A stretch of 64,000 nucleotides of DNA. Source: Deinococcus aquiradiocola. Lineage in GTDB: Bacteria > Deinococcota > Deinococci > Deinococcales > Deinococcaceae. How positions within the stretch are numbered: the stretch's first letter is position 1; the number at the start of each line of letters is the position of its first letter. The DNA is taken from NCBI RefSeq assembly GCF_014646915.1, contig NZ_BMOE01000007.1, positions 123,306-187,305 on the forward strand. The letters run 5' to 3'. This document shows, piece by piece, positions 16,573 through 25,323 of this stretch. The translations under genes were made by a program, and so were the position numbers. The notes under the pieces were generated by a model. That model was not told the origin of the DNA. It ran no database searches and saw nothing but the letters and a program-made list of their open reading frames with translations.

Positions 16573-18530
16573 GACACACCTCGGTCGAGTGAGAAGAACG
16601 CCGGAAGGTCCTCCGGGAACCGTCGGACGTTGGCCGGCTGGGGGGTCGGGTGTTTCGGGGACAGGCTCCACACGCTGAACGCGGCGCCGAGCGTGCCGGA
16701 ACGGCGGACCGCTTCCGTCCAGGCGTGTCCGGGCGGATCGCCGGTCGCCCGGTACCCGCCGACGATCAGGGCGTGGGCGTGCAGGCCGCTGAGCCGCTCG
16801 GCGAGTTCGGAGGTCTGCAGCGTCTCACCCTCCGACTGCACGCCTTTGAGCAGGTCCCGTTTGGTCTCCATGAGCAGCAGGCGGCCGTCGTCGAGGACCG
16901 CGATGCCGTCCACCTCCCGCTCGAAGCCCTCCGGCCGGTGCGGGGACGGGAAGATCAGTTTCGTCGCCCAGCGCAGGTGCCGGACACGGCCCTGCGGTAA
17001 CGCGTCCACCAGCCCGCGGATGCTGAGGTACTCCGCGGCGAGGCCCTCGTTGGCGGTCGCCGACGTGAACTGCCCGGGGAAGTGCCGCTCGACCTGCCGG
17101 CGGAACGCCGCGGCGTGCTCGTCGGTCATGCGCACGAACAGGTGCTCGGCGGCCTTCAGCACGGACGGGACGCCTGCGGGGACGGGAAGGCTCGACTTGA
17201 TCTGCACGCCCCGTACCTGCAGTTCCTGCTCGAGGCTCAGGTGCCAGCCGGGCTCCCGTCCGTCCCCGACCCGCTGCTGCTGGGTGAACTCGGTGCGGAC
17301 CGGGCGGACGGCGCGCGTGTTCGCGGCCCACTTCAGGGCGTGCAGGGCGAGCGCCTTCGTGCCGCCCGTCAGGTTGAGGGTGAGGTGCGCGTCCGGGTGT
17401 GCGTCCGCGATCCGCGTGAGCGCCTGCGCGAGCAGGTGCGGGGTGTTCTCGTCGATCCGGACGGTCCGCACCTCGCTGCCCGCCAGCTGCGGCGCGGCAC
17501 TCAGGCCCGCCCGGACGTTCTCCGCCGTCCGCTGAACGCCGGCCGTGCCGAGCAGGTACACCCGGTCCGGCACCTCCTCCTGCGCCTGAATCCCGATGAT
17601 GCCCGGCATCGGCTGCGCGCCGAGCAGCACCACGTACACCCGGCGCGTGGACGCGTCGGCCGCGGCGTCTTCCCGGGAGGGGGCCGTGGCCGACGCGTCC
17701 GGCCAGCGGAGCGGTTCGGGACGCCACTCGCCGCGGTCCGACACGATGCTCGCCCCGAGCTCCTGCTGAACGTACTCCAGCAGGCCGTCCCCGGACTGCG
17801 CCGGCACGAAGTCCGGCATGTAGAGCACCGGGGTCGCCAGCTGACCGCCGAGGTCCCGGGTGAGCCGGGCGAGCAGCCGCGCCCGTTCGTACCGGCTCCC
17901 CTGGAGGCGCATCGCCGGCGCGTCCCACACGACGTACAGGTGACTGTTCTGCGTGACCAGCCACGCGCCGAGCGGCCCCTTTTGATAACGGGCGTCGAGG
18001 GCGGGCACCTGCACGAACGGCACCTGCGACGGCACCTGCAGGATCCGGGCGAGCGACTCGGGCATGCGCCGCGCCGACAGCGTCACCTGCTTCAGGCGCC
18101 GGACGGCGGCCGGGAGGTACAGCTCCACGTAATCCCGCGTCGTCAGGTGCACCTGCACCCTGCAGGGTTCGTCCCTCGTGACGTCGTGGACCACGAGTCG
18201 GCTGCCGTGCGCGTCGACCGTGAACACGTCCGCGCCGTCCTGCAGGGCCCGGGCGAACAGCGGCGCGACCGACGGTTTGCTGCCGCCCGTGAGGTTCAGG
18301 GTGCAGTCCGCCAGCGAAATGCCCTGCAGGTCTGCGAGCGTGCCGGTCCGGACGCGCGCGCCTCGGGCCAGCAGCCAGTCCTGCAGCGCCTGCTGACGGG
18401 CGTGGACCAGGTCGTCCCTCGGCGGGTCGAGCAGCAGCAGCGTCTCCGTGCCGCGCCCGTGCCGGGCGTGCAGGAACCCGAGTGCCACCGGGGCCGGGTC
18501 GTTGCCGACCGTCGCGACGTGCATGACCAT
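16569..18530 (-). CDS. can1: Can1-like nuclease with two CARF domains
   Basis: The product has 653 residues. It has two CARF domains, each with the ligand-binding loop: LNLTGGSKPSVAPLFARAL (about residue 78) and LNLTGGTKALALHALKWA (about residue 395). Near the C-terminus is a PD-(D/E)xK nuclease core: EREVDGIAVLDDGRLLLMETK (VD at about 540, ExK at about 555-557). Size and order match Thermus Can1, in which one polypeptide holds both CARF domains, a decayed nuclease-like domain and an active nuclease domain, and cA4 binding triggers DNA nicking. It opens the cmr transcription unit and overlaps cmr2 by four bases. I chose ATG 18530; ATG 18524 and an earlier GTG are alternatives. Confidence 0.88.
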   Translation of the reverse strand: MVMHVATVGNDPAPVALGFLHARHGRGTETLLLLDPPRDDLVHARQQALQDWLLARGARVRTGTLADLQGISLADCTLNLTGGSKPSVAPLFARALQDGADVFTVDAHGSRLVVHDVTRDEPCRVQVHLTTRDYVELYLPAAVRRLKQVTLSARRMPESLARILQVPSQVPFVQVPALDARYQKGPLGAWLVTQNSHLYVVWDAPAMRLQGSRYERARLLARLTRDLGGQLATPVLYMPDFVPAQSGDGLLEYVQQELGASIVSDRGEWRPEPLRWPDASATAPSREDAAADASTRRVYVVLLGAQPMPGIIGIQAQEEVPDRVYLLGTAGVQRTAENVRAGLSAAPQLAGSEVRTVRIDENTPHLLAQALTRIADAHPDAHLTLNLTGGTKALALHALKWAANTRAVRPVRTEFTQQQRVGDGREPGWHLSLEQELQVRGVQIKSSLPVPAGVPSVLKAAEHLFVRMTDEHAAAFRRQVERHFPGQFTSATANEGLAAEYLSIRGLVDALPQGRVRHLRWATKLIFPSPHRPEGFEREVDGIAVLDDGRLLLMETKRDLLKGVQSEGETLQTSELAERLSGLHAHALIVGGYRATGDPPGHAWTEAVRRSGTLGAAFSVWSLSPKHPTPQPANVRRFPEDLPAFFSLDRGVS

Positions 18531-18662
18531 CTCAGGTCCCACCCGGGCGGGATGCGAGCGGCGGAGGGAGGAGGGGTATCGGCATGGGTCTCCAGTGGTT
18601 GCGTGGGGGAGAGGAGGGCCTCCCTGCGCCTTCCGGCGCGTGGAGGGTGTGGGCGGCGCGGC

Positions 18663-19436
18663 TCACCGGACCTCGCTGAGCGTCGCGCCGAGCCCGTACA
18701 TGGTTTTCGCGCCGGTGCCGGCGAACGGTGCCAGGCGCGAGAGGGCCGCGAGCGCCTCGCCGCTGCGTTCGCGCGCGACCGTCACCTCGGTCCGTCCCGT
18801 GAACGCCCGCAGGCTCGCGCGGCGGCGGGCGCCGGGCACGTCCAGCATGACCGGTCGCGTCGTGTCGGCGCGCAGGCGCAGGTCGTCCGTCAGGTTCGCC
18901 CACACCTCGCGTCCGAACGGTCGCGGCGCGAACGCGTTCCATCGGCGCAGCAGCCCGTGGTAGATCAGCGTCGGGCGCGGTTCGCCGAGCGTGCGTTCGC
19001 CGCTGCGCAGCGCGGTCGGCGTCAGGAACGTCAGGTGCGCCTCGCTCGCCGTTCCGCCGAGCAGCGTGTCGTACGTGAACTGGCTGATCGACTGGCCCAC
19101 GACGCGTCCGGCGAGGCGCGCCTCGCCGGACGCCGACGTCGGCAGCGGGAGCGGCAGCCCGGGCAGCGTCGCGTCGCGCAGCAGGTCCAGCAGGGTGTCG
19201 TCGAGGCAGTTCACGCGGAGCTGCACGGTCCGCGCGTCACCGGCGAGCACGCCACCGAACCCGTCGTGACGGCCGGTGTGCTGGGACACCGGACTGAGCT
19301 GAGCGTCGTGCAGCGCACGGGCCAGCGCCGGGTCGGCGTTCCCGATCAGGCCGTACAGCACGGCGTGCAGCGCGAGCATCGGGTTCCTCGGGGCGGGTCG
19401 GTCCAGCTGGTAGGTGAGGTGCAGGGTGGCAGGCAA
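18663..19436 (-). CDS. cas6: Cas6 crRNA-processing endoribonuclease
   Basis: The product has 257 residues with Cas6-type RAMP form. It begins LPATLHLTYQLDRP and carries a C-terminal glycine-rich loop, LAPFAGTGAKTMYGLGATLS. HDGFGGVLAGD near residue 55-65 may include an active-site histidine. It would cut the array transcripts at the base of the repeat hairpin, leaving the ACUGAAAC handle. I chose TTG 19436 because GGAGG lies four bases upstream; the frame is open to 19466 but the extra residues lack a ribosome-binding site. It lies 132 bp before can1 and 57 bp after cas2. Confidence 0.9.
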   Translation of the reverse strand: MPATLHLTYQLDRPAPRNPMLALHAVLYGLIGNADPALARALHDAQLSPVSQHTGRHDGFGGVLAGDARTVQLRVNCLDDTLLDLLRDATLPGLPLPLPTSASGEARLAGRVVGQSISQFTYDTLLGGTASEAHLTFLTPTALRSGERTLGEPRPTLIYHGLLRRWNAFAPRPFGREVWANLTDDLRLRADTTRPVMLDVPGARRRASLRAFTGRTEVTVARERSGEALAALSRLAPFAGTGAKTMYGLGATLSEVR

Positions 19437-19493
19437 GGGTCCTCCAGAGAGCATCGGCAACAGCACATGAACGGTGGTGAGGCGGAAGGAACG

Positions 19494-19763
19494 TCAGATC
19501 ACGGTCACGGCGGAACGCCTCAGCACCTCCGGCGCTCCGCCCAGCGCGTGGCGCGAGCCTGTCGCCGCGTACACGAGCACGCTGTCCTCCGGGGCGATCA
19601 AGCGCTCCACCGCCCGCAGGCAGCGGGCCAGCGCGGCGGCGTCCAGCAGCAGCTCGAACACGCTGCGCTGCACCCGCCGGCCGCGCCGGGAGAGCAGCGC
19701 GGCAAGCTGCCGCCGCCGACGCGGGCACGGCGAGTCATACGACACCACGTACAGCGTCAGCAC
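19494..19763 (-). CDS. cas2: Cas2 adaptation protein
   Basis: The product has 89 residues with the Cas2 ferredoxin fold: LTLYVVSYDSPCPRRRRQLA (first strand ending in the conserved Asp), then LSRRGRRVQRSVFELLLDA and DSVLVYAATG. It starts at GTG 19763. Cas2 forms the dimeric core of the Cas1-Cas2 integrase. It is parted from cas1 by about 10 kb, on the same strand and next to cas6. The minus-strand sequence upstream (19764-19945) is the likely promoter region of the cas2-cas6-can1-cmr series. Confidence 0.93.
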   Translation of the reverse strand: MLTLYVVSYDSPCPRRRRQLAALLSRRGRRVQRSVFELLLDAAALARCLRAVERLIAPEDSVLVYAATGSRHALGGAPEVLRRSAVTVI

Positions 19764-19945
19764 GCGCCGCCCCCAGGGTCCGGACGTGGCCGGACCACGC
19801 GCGGTTCATCCGCTCCCGCTTCACCCGCTCGCTCCGTTCACAGTGCCTCCGGCATGACGCCTGTTCTCATGGACTCCTATTCTGGCGGACGGAATTCCGC
19901 ACGTGGGCTGCACTTGAGGTGCCGCCGCGGACCGGTGACGGCCGC

Positions 19946-20923
19946 TCAGCGGACCGTGACGGTGAACGGCAGGGTCAGCTGCACGTCGCTTCTGCCGGGG
20001 GCCGAGACGGTGAAGGTGACGTGGCCGGTCACGTCCGTCCCGACCGGCGGGCGCGACGTGAAGGTGAGCTGCAGGCATCCCTGGGCATTGATGGCGTTGT
20101 ACATGTGGTCGAAGTAGTCTTTCAGCTGCGCGGCGTCGCTGGCCTTCTGGAAGAGCCCGCCGGTGCGGCTGGCGATCTGTTCGAGCGCCGTGAAGTTCAG
20201 CGTGTCGGTGCTGTCGAGCCCCACGGCGTACACCCGTACGCCGGTCTTCGCGGCGGCCGCGATCACCGCCGAGGGCGAGGTCAGGGACGTGCTGGAATTG
20301 TCGTCCCCGTCGGTCAGCACGAGGACGCTCCTGTTGCTTCCTCCGCTGGCCGAGAGCAGGGTGCCCGCGTCACCGATGGCGTCGTACAGCGGCGTCCCGG
20401 AGCCGGCGAAGGTGGCGCGCTCGACCGCCGCGCTCAGCAGCGCCTTGTCGCTGGTGAAGTCCTGCCACTGGTGCGCGACCTGCAGGCCGGCGCTCGCGGC
20501 GGTCCCGTCGTCGAAGGACAGGACGGCCGCACGGTCCTTCGGGGTCATGCGGTCCACGAAGGTCTGGGCGGCCTGCTGGCGGAGGTTGCCGGGGTCGGTG
20601 TCGGCCATGCTGCCGGTGCTGTCGAGGGTGATGGCGGTGGTGAGGACGTCCTGCGACTGGATCTGTCCGCACACCTGTGCGGTGGCCGCGCCGGCACTGA
20701 GGTCCGTCACGCGCGGCAGGGTGAGGGTGCCGGTCCGGACGATCCCCTGGGTGCCGTCGAGCGCGCTGACGCCCAGCTGATAGGTGCTGGCGTCGATCAC
20801 GCGCACCCCGTTCAGGGTGGCGCTCGCGGCCGCAGGGGGATCCGGCACGACCTTGTCATTGCAGGCGGCAAGCAGCAGCGGGAGGCTCAGGAAGACGAGG
20901 GCGGTACGGAAACGGTCGGTCAT
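19946..20923 (-). CDS. lipoprotein with a von Willebrand factor A domain
   Basis: The product has 325 residues. A signal peptide ends in the lipobox LLLAAC, so it should be anchored to the envelope. The VWA domain starts at about residue 95 (VLTTAITLDSTGSMADTD), where DSTGS is a MIDAS metal-binding motif (usual form DxSGS; here T replaces the first Ser). It ends with SVLVLTDGDDNSSTS and RVYAVGLDSTDTLNF, the usual later strands. The C-terminal strand-rich tail (FTSRPPVGTDVTGHVTFTV) is unassigned. The ATG at 20923 has AGGAG upstream. It is on the same strand as the cas genes but has its own ribosome-binding site, and no CRISPR link is evident. Confidence 0.8.
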   Translation of the reverse strand: MTDRFRTALVFLSLPLLLAACNDKVVPDPPAAASATLNGVRVIDASTYQLGVSALDGTQGIVRTGTLTLPRVTDLSAGAATAQVCGQIQSQDVLTTAITLDSTGSMADTDPGNLRQQAAQTFVDRMTPKDRAAVLSFDDGTAASAGLQVAHQWQDFTSDKALLSAAVERATFAGSGTPLYDAIGDAGTLLSASGGSNRSVLVLTDGDDNSSTSLTSPSAVIAAAAKTGVRVYAVGLDSTDTLNFTALEQIASRTGGLFQKASDAAQLKDYFDHMYNAINAQGCLQLTFTSRPPVGTDVTGHVTFTVSAPGRSDVQLTLPFTVTVR

Positions 20924-21041
20924 GGGAACTCCTGGGTCAGGAAAGGAATGAACCTGTGGGCGTGGGACGGCGGTGCCGCGGACGGGCGGTGAACGGCCGC
21001 CGAAGAGCGGGTGAGGCACGGTGGACTCCGTGGGAGGGAGG

Positions 21042-22097
21042 TCAGAGGCGCGCGGTCAGGTCCCGGCCGTTCAGGCCGGTGACGGTCAGGCCGCACGTCT
21101 CGAGCACGGTGGCGAGTTCGGTGGCCGTCCCGCCGCAGGTCAGGTCGACGGTGAGGCCCGCCGCGTCCCGGGCGCGGACCAGGGTGTGCCGGACGTCCGG
21201 GTGTGCGGACAGGCGCTGCACCAGCGTGTCGGCCGCCGTGACCGTGACGGGGAACGGGATGTGCAGGCGGTACGTGTGGGCCGGGCGGGGTTCGCTCTGC
21301 AGGGCGAGCAGCACGGCGCCGGGCAGGGTCTCACCGGCCGTGCGCCCGACGTTGACGAGGGCGGTCCGCCCGGCGGCCGCTTCGGTCACGCCGAGGCCGC
21401 TGGCCCGGAAGTTGCGCCGGAGCAGCATCCGGAGCCTGGACAGGTCGATGACGTGCACGGTGAGGTGGGCGACGCAGGTGTGGGTGCCGCCTGTCACGGC
21501 GCGGTGCTCACCGGTGCTGGCCTCGCCGGTCACGAGGATGTCTGCGTTCAGGGCGCGCTGCACCGTGCGGAGGTGGGCGGGGTCGAGGGGCCGGTCCCGC
21601 AGCAGGGCCCGTGCGCTGAGCTGCAGTGCCGGCGCCTCGTCCGTCACGGTCAGGCCGGCGTTGCCCAGCGCGCGGCGGAGTTCCGCCTCGGCGACCGGGT
21701 CCGGCAGGCTGCGGTGCTGGACGCATTCCGGCACGAGCACCGCCACCCGGGTCCGCGCGAGGTCGGGCCGGGCCGTGATCAGGGCCCGTTCGGCCACGCC
21801 GTGCGGGAGGGCCACGACGGCGGTCAGGGTGACGCCGTCTCCGGACATGTCCTCCCGGACGATCCGGACCACGCGGGCGAGGTCGTCGGGCACGGTCCGG
21901 CGCACCTGCCGGGCCAGTGGGGTGCCGGGCTTGACGGTGAGGGCCAGCAGGGCATCGACACCGAGGCGGACCGCCTGGTGGATCGCGTCGGTTCGGGTGG
22001 GGGCGGTCACGGTGATCTCCACGCGGACCTCCGGGAGGGGAGACGACGGGCCGGGTGCGGTGAGGGGGCGGGCGAGGGTGGGCGCGGGGCGGGTCAT
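21042..22097 (-). CDS. uncharacterised protein with FlgT/LPP20-like features
   Basis: The product has 351 residues and no signal peptide. The first part (VEITVTAPTRTDAIHQAVRL) resembles the N-terminal domain of FlgT/LPP20-type proteins. The middle (RVAVLVPECVQHRSLPDPVA, then ELRRALGNAGLTVTDEAPAL) resembles the FlgT middle domain. The tail has two beta-alpha-beta-like repeats (IPFPVTVTAADTLVQRLSAH and LTVDLTCGGTATELATVLET). No flagellar gene is nearby. It probably forms a pair with the VWA lipoprotein gene on the same strand. Function unknown. Confidence 0.6.
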   Translation of the reverse strand: MTRPAPTLARPLTAPGPSSPLPEVRVEITVTAPTRTDAIHQAVRLGVDALLALTVKPGTPLARQVRRTVPDDLARVVRIVREDMSGDGVTLTAVVALPHGVAERALITARPDLARTRVAVLVPECVQHRSLPDPVAEAELRRALGNAGLTVTDEAPALQLSARALLRDRPLDPAHLRTVQRALNADILVTGEASTGEHRAVTGGTHTCVAHLTVHVIDLSRLRMLLRRNFRASGLGVTEAAAGRTALVNVGRTAGETLPGAVLLALQSEPRPAHTYRLHIPFPVTVTAADTLVQRLSAHPDVRHTLVRARDAAGLTVDLTCGGTATELATVLETCGLTVTGLNGRDLTARL

Positions 22098-22372
22098 GAC
22101 GCGGCCGTGAAGCGGTGTCTCATGTCCCGTTCAGGCTAGGTCCACGTCCCGCGACAATGGCGTCAAAAGCGAGTCCAGTCGCGCTGAGTCCGGTGAACAG
22201 GCCCGCCCCGGCCGCGAAACGCGGGCCGCGACCCCTCCACACCGCCCACCAGCACGGCACGCCGCCGCCCCGACCCCGGGCCGGACGTTCGTTTCCAACC
22301 GGTTCCCGCCTACAGGTAGGACGGAACGCTCCGTCCCGGGATTCAGGCAGCCCACCCTGCCCGGAGGCCGCC

Positions 22373-22486
22373 ATGCGCCACGCCCTGCTGATCACCCTCG
22401 TCACCCTGCTCCTCACCGCCACCGCCTCGGCCCGCGACGAGGGCGGCGTCAAACCCACCTCCATCCCCGTCACGGCCGGACCCTGA
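22373..22486 (+). CDS. 37-residue secreted peptide
   Basis: A short frame starts at ATG 22373 with GGAGG six bases upstream. It encodes a clean signal sequence (HALLITLVTLLLTATASA) followed by only 16 residues (RDEGGVKPTSIPVTAGP). The gene lies 65 bp before a TPR/winged-helix regulator on the same strand. The good ribosome-binding site and signal make it a likely real small gene. The mature peptide could act outside the cell, but that is only inference. Confidence 0.6.
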   Translation: MRHALLITLVTLLLTATASARDEGGVKPTSIPVTAGP

Positions 22487-22551
22487 ACCCCCGGCTCCCG
22501 GCGGGCCGCCCCTTCCCCGGCGGCGGCCCGTCAGGCATGCTGGGAGCGTTC

Positions 22552-23925
22552 ATGACCCGTTCATCCAGCGACCCGGTGCTGCCCCTCTACCTCGACGTCT
22601 ACGCCCTCACCCAGGCCGGTGCGTTCCAGCAGGCCCTCGACCTGCTGGACGCGGCCACCGTCCGGCAGCCCCGTCACCACCACCGCCAGCGCGGGTACGC
22701 CCTCCACAACCTGTACCGGTACGAGGAAGCGCACCGCGAGATGTCGGACGCCCTCACCCACTGCGAAGGCAACGCGCGCGGCTCGGTGTTCGCCGACTGG
22801 GCCGTGATGTACATGCGCGAACAACGCTACGAGGAAGGCTACACCTGCTACCACCAGGCGCTCGCCCTCCTCACCCACCCGGAAGCGCGGGCCCAGGCGC
22901 TGTACAACCTCGGCTGGACCCACCTGAGACGCGGCCACCCCCAGCACGCCCTGCAGTACCTCGAGGAAGCCCTCACCCTGATCCGCCGTTCCCGGGACGC
23001 CGACGCCCGCTGGTGGCTCACCTTCGTCCGCTGTGGACTCGCCCTGCACGCCCGGCTGACCGGAAACTGGACCCTGGCACTGCAGCGGGCCGCCCAGGCC
23101 GTCCGCGAAGCCGAGCCGGGCCGCGCCGAAGTGTTCGCGCTGCACACGCTGGCCTCCACCCAGCGGCTGCACGGCGACCTGGAGACCGCCGCCCTCACAC
23201 AGGCCCGGGCCGTCCGGCACGCCGGGGAAGGACAGGCCACCCTCACCGAAACACTGCACGACCAGCTCATCGCCCTCCAGCGGGCCCGACACGCGGGCAC
23301 ACCCCACGACCCCCGGACACTGCGGGACCTCATCCCTTCGGCCGCGCCGTACGACGCCTGGCGCGGCCGACTGTACCTCGCGCAGCACGCGCTCGACACG
23401 GGCGGACCCGCCGAGGCGCTCGTCACGCTGCGGGCCGCCCTCGACGTCCAGGAACCGTACGTGCTGCTCGACGAGGCGCCCGCCCTGAAGGACCTCTACA
23501 CCTTCGGCCGGTCGCACGGCCTCGACCTGCCCACCGCCACCCCCCCCCTCGACCCGCACCTCCACCTCACCGTGCGCGGCGCCGCCGCCCTCAGCCTCGA
23601 CGGTCACCGCCTGCCGGCCGAAGAGGTCCTGCCGGTCGGGGTGCTGCTGTACCTGCACCTCGAGGGACCAGCCACCCCCGAGACCCTCGCCCGCGCCCTG
23701 ATCGACCTCGGCGACGACGAACTGAACCGCGGCAAGAACCGCGTCCGGGCCGCCCTCAAGGACCTCGCGTACTGGACCGGCAGCGACGAGATCGTGCAGC
23801 GCTCCGGCAGGACGTACCTCCTCCACCCGGCCTGGACCGTCACGAGCGACGTGGCCACCACCGGACCGGGCCGGGTCCTGGCCGAACTCTACGGCCCCTG
23901 GACCGCCCGGTTCCACACCGACTGA
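22552..23925 (+). CDS. TPR protein with C-terminal winged-helix-like domain, probable regulator
   Basis: The product has 457 residues. The first 300 residues are tetratricopeptide-like helical pairs (AQALYNLGWTHLRRGHPQHA, YEEGYTCYHQALALL). The last 110 residues form an OmpR/BTAD-like DNA-binding domain: LHLTVRGAAALSLDGHRLPA, then LGDDELNRGKNRVRAALKDL and VQRSGRTYLLHPAWTVTSDV. The helix GKNRVRAALKDLAY matches the recognition helix of SARP-type regulators, but domain order is reversed (TPR first). I chose ATG 22552, with GGGAG upstream; ATG 22537 is in frame but less well spaced. A gene of the same type lies convergently at 24111-25190. Confidence 0.72.
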   Translation: MTRSSSDPVLPLYLDVYALTQAGAFQQALDLLDAATVRQPRHHHRQRGYALHNLYRYEEAHREMSDALTHCEGNARGSVFADWAVMYMREQRYEEGYTCYHQALALLTHPEARAQALYNLGWTHLRRGHPQHALQYLEEALTLIRRSRDADARWWLTFVRCGLALHARLTGNWTLALQRAAQAVREAEPGRAEVFALHTLASTQRLHGDLETAALTQARAVRHAGEGQATLTETLHDQLIALQRARHAGTPHDPRTLRDLIPSAAPYDAWRGRLYLAQHALDTGGPAEALVTLRAALDVQEPYVLLDEAPALKDLYTFGRSHGLDLPTATPPLDPHLHLTVRGAAALSLDGHRLPAEEVLPVGVLLYLHLEGPATPETLARALIDLGDDELNRGKNRVRAALKDLAYWTGSDEIVQRSGRTYLLHPAWTVTSDVATTGPGRVLAELYGPWTARFHTD

Positions 23926-24110
23926 GGAGCGGAGATCGGTGCAGGTCCCGGCACTCCTGCCCATGACCGGCACAGCGCCGCACGGGAACCCCGACCCGCT
24001 GTCGTCGCCTCAATACCGTACGTTCCGGTGCTCGCAGGCCGGCAGCTTCGCGTTCCGCCCGGCTGCACGCCAGGAGCTCCGCTCACACCCGTGCGAACCG
24101 GGCGCGGCCC

Positions 24111-25190
24111 TCACGCGAGAGCGTCCAGCCAGTCGAGCGGCGCATCCAGACGGACGGGCGGCCCGGCCTCCCGCACGTCGCTCGTCCAGGTCCAGTGCGG
24201 CGACAGGGCCAGCCGGCCGCGCCGCAGGGTCACGGCCCGCGGTTCACCGAGCAGGCCACGCACGCGCGAGAGGTGGTACTTCACCTGCGCGTACACCTCG
24301 GACCTGTCCCCCTCGTCGAGCACCGCGTCGGCCACCACAGGCCATGGGGACGGACCGCACTCCACCAGGTACGCGAGCAGCGCCAGGCTCCGCGCGTCCC
24401 CGTGAAGCGGAACGAACCGGCCCGCCACGTCCAGCCCCGGACGACCGCGGACGATCACCCGGATCGTCAGGTCCGGCACGTCCGGCAGCCGCAGCCGCAA
24501 CGCCTCCCGGACGCGCGGCAACCTCCGGGTCTCGTCGAGCACGGCGAACGGCGTGACGCCCGCGGGCCACACGGGCGTCACACCGTTCCGCAGGAGCCCC
24601 TCCGCGTCGATCAGCGCCAGCCGGTGCAGCACCTCCGGACGCAGCAGGTGATCGTCCGGTCGGCCACTGCCGGGCGTGACCAGGTCGAGCAGCGCCGCCA
24701 CGTCCGCCTCATGCCCGAGCGGCCCGGCCAGCCGAAGCGCGACGTAATGATGCCGGGTGGCGACGATCGCGTCCCCCGCCAGCCTCCACGCGGTCGCCAG
24801 AGACAGCGCCGCATGAAATTCCGCCCAGGCGTCCTCACTGCACTCGTGGGCGGCCCGCGCACGCTCGGCCGCCGACGTGTACAGGCCGCGCACCCGGTCC
24901 GCCGCACTCAGGCCCGTCAGCAGCCGCGGCAGCTGGGCACGCGCCGCCCGCTGACGGCGACACAGCGCCAGCCCCTCCTCGAAGAGTCGCGCCCCCTCCG
25001 TCACCTCCCCGCCCTCCAGGGCCGCCCAGCCGAGATCATGCAGGATCGCGGCCCGGTCCGCCACCGCCCCGCGCGACGTGAGCCGCACCATCCACGCCTC
25101 CGGCGGCACCTTCCAGGACCACCCGGCGGGCGGGTGCAGGTCACTGCCTTCCGGCATCCAGCGGCCGAGCGGAGGAACGAGCGGCGTCAC
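24111..25190 (-). CDS. second TPR/winged-helix regulator-like protein
   Basis: The product has about 359 residues. A helical repeat region (AAILHDLGWAALEGGEVTEG, SLATAWRLAGDAIVATRHHY) is followed by a C-terminal domain of the same kind as the neighbour at 22552: IRVIVRGRPGLDVAGRFVPL, then EVYAQVKYHLSRVRGLLG and RRGRLALSPHWTWTSDVREA. The two proteins share the ending pattern LxPxWTxTSDV and are probably paralogs. They are convergent, with 185 bp between their stops. The start is uncertain: GTG 25190 and ATG 25157 are both possible, and neither has a strong ribosome-binding site. Targets are unknown. Confidence 0.65.
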   Translation of the reverse strand: MTPLVPPLGRWMPEGSDLHPPAGWSWKVPPEAWMVRLTSRGAVADRAAILHDLGWAALEGGEVTEGARLFEEGLALCRRQRAARAQLPRLLTGLSAADRVRGLYTSAAERARAAHECSEDAWAEFHAALSLATAWRLAGDAIVATRHHYVALRLAGPLGHEADVAALLDLVTPGSGRPDDHLLRPEVLHRLALIDAEGLLRNGVTPVWPAGVTPFAVLDETRRLPRVREALRLRLPDVPDLTIRVIVRGRPGLDVAGRFVPLHGDARSLALLAYLVECGPSPWPVVADAVLDEGDRSEVYAQVKYHLSRVRGLLGEPRAVTLRRGRLALSPHWTWTSDVREAGPPVRLDAPLDWLDALA

Positions 25191-25323
25191 CCGGCCACCG
25201 GGAGAGGGAACGGGACGCGCCGCGGAACGGGAAGACGGACGGAACGGGCAGAAGACAGGATCACGCTCCCCGCATTCTTCCATTCCGCCCGCCCGTGGTG
25301 AGCGGCAACTGCCGCCGGGCCGA

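Noticed and set aside
17082..20117. A very long plus-strand open frame (over 1000 codons) opposite can1, cas6 and cas2
   Set aside because: It is the antisense shadow of well-supported cas genes; its composition is Arg/His/Gly-rich and shows no domain.
22561..23973. A 470-codon minus-strand frame opposite the TPR regulator
   Set aside because: Shadow of the 22552-23925 gene; Gly/Val/Gln-rich without domains.
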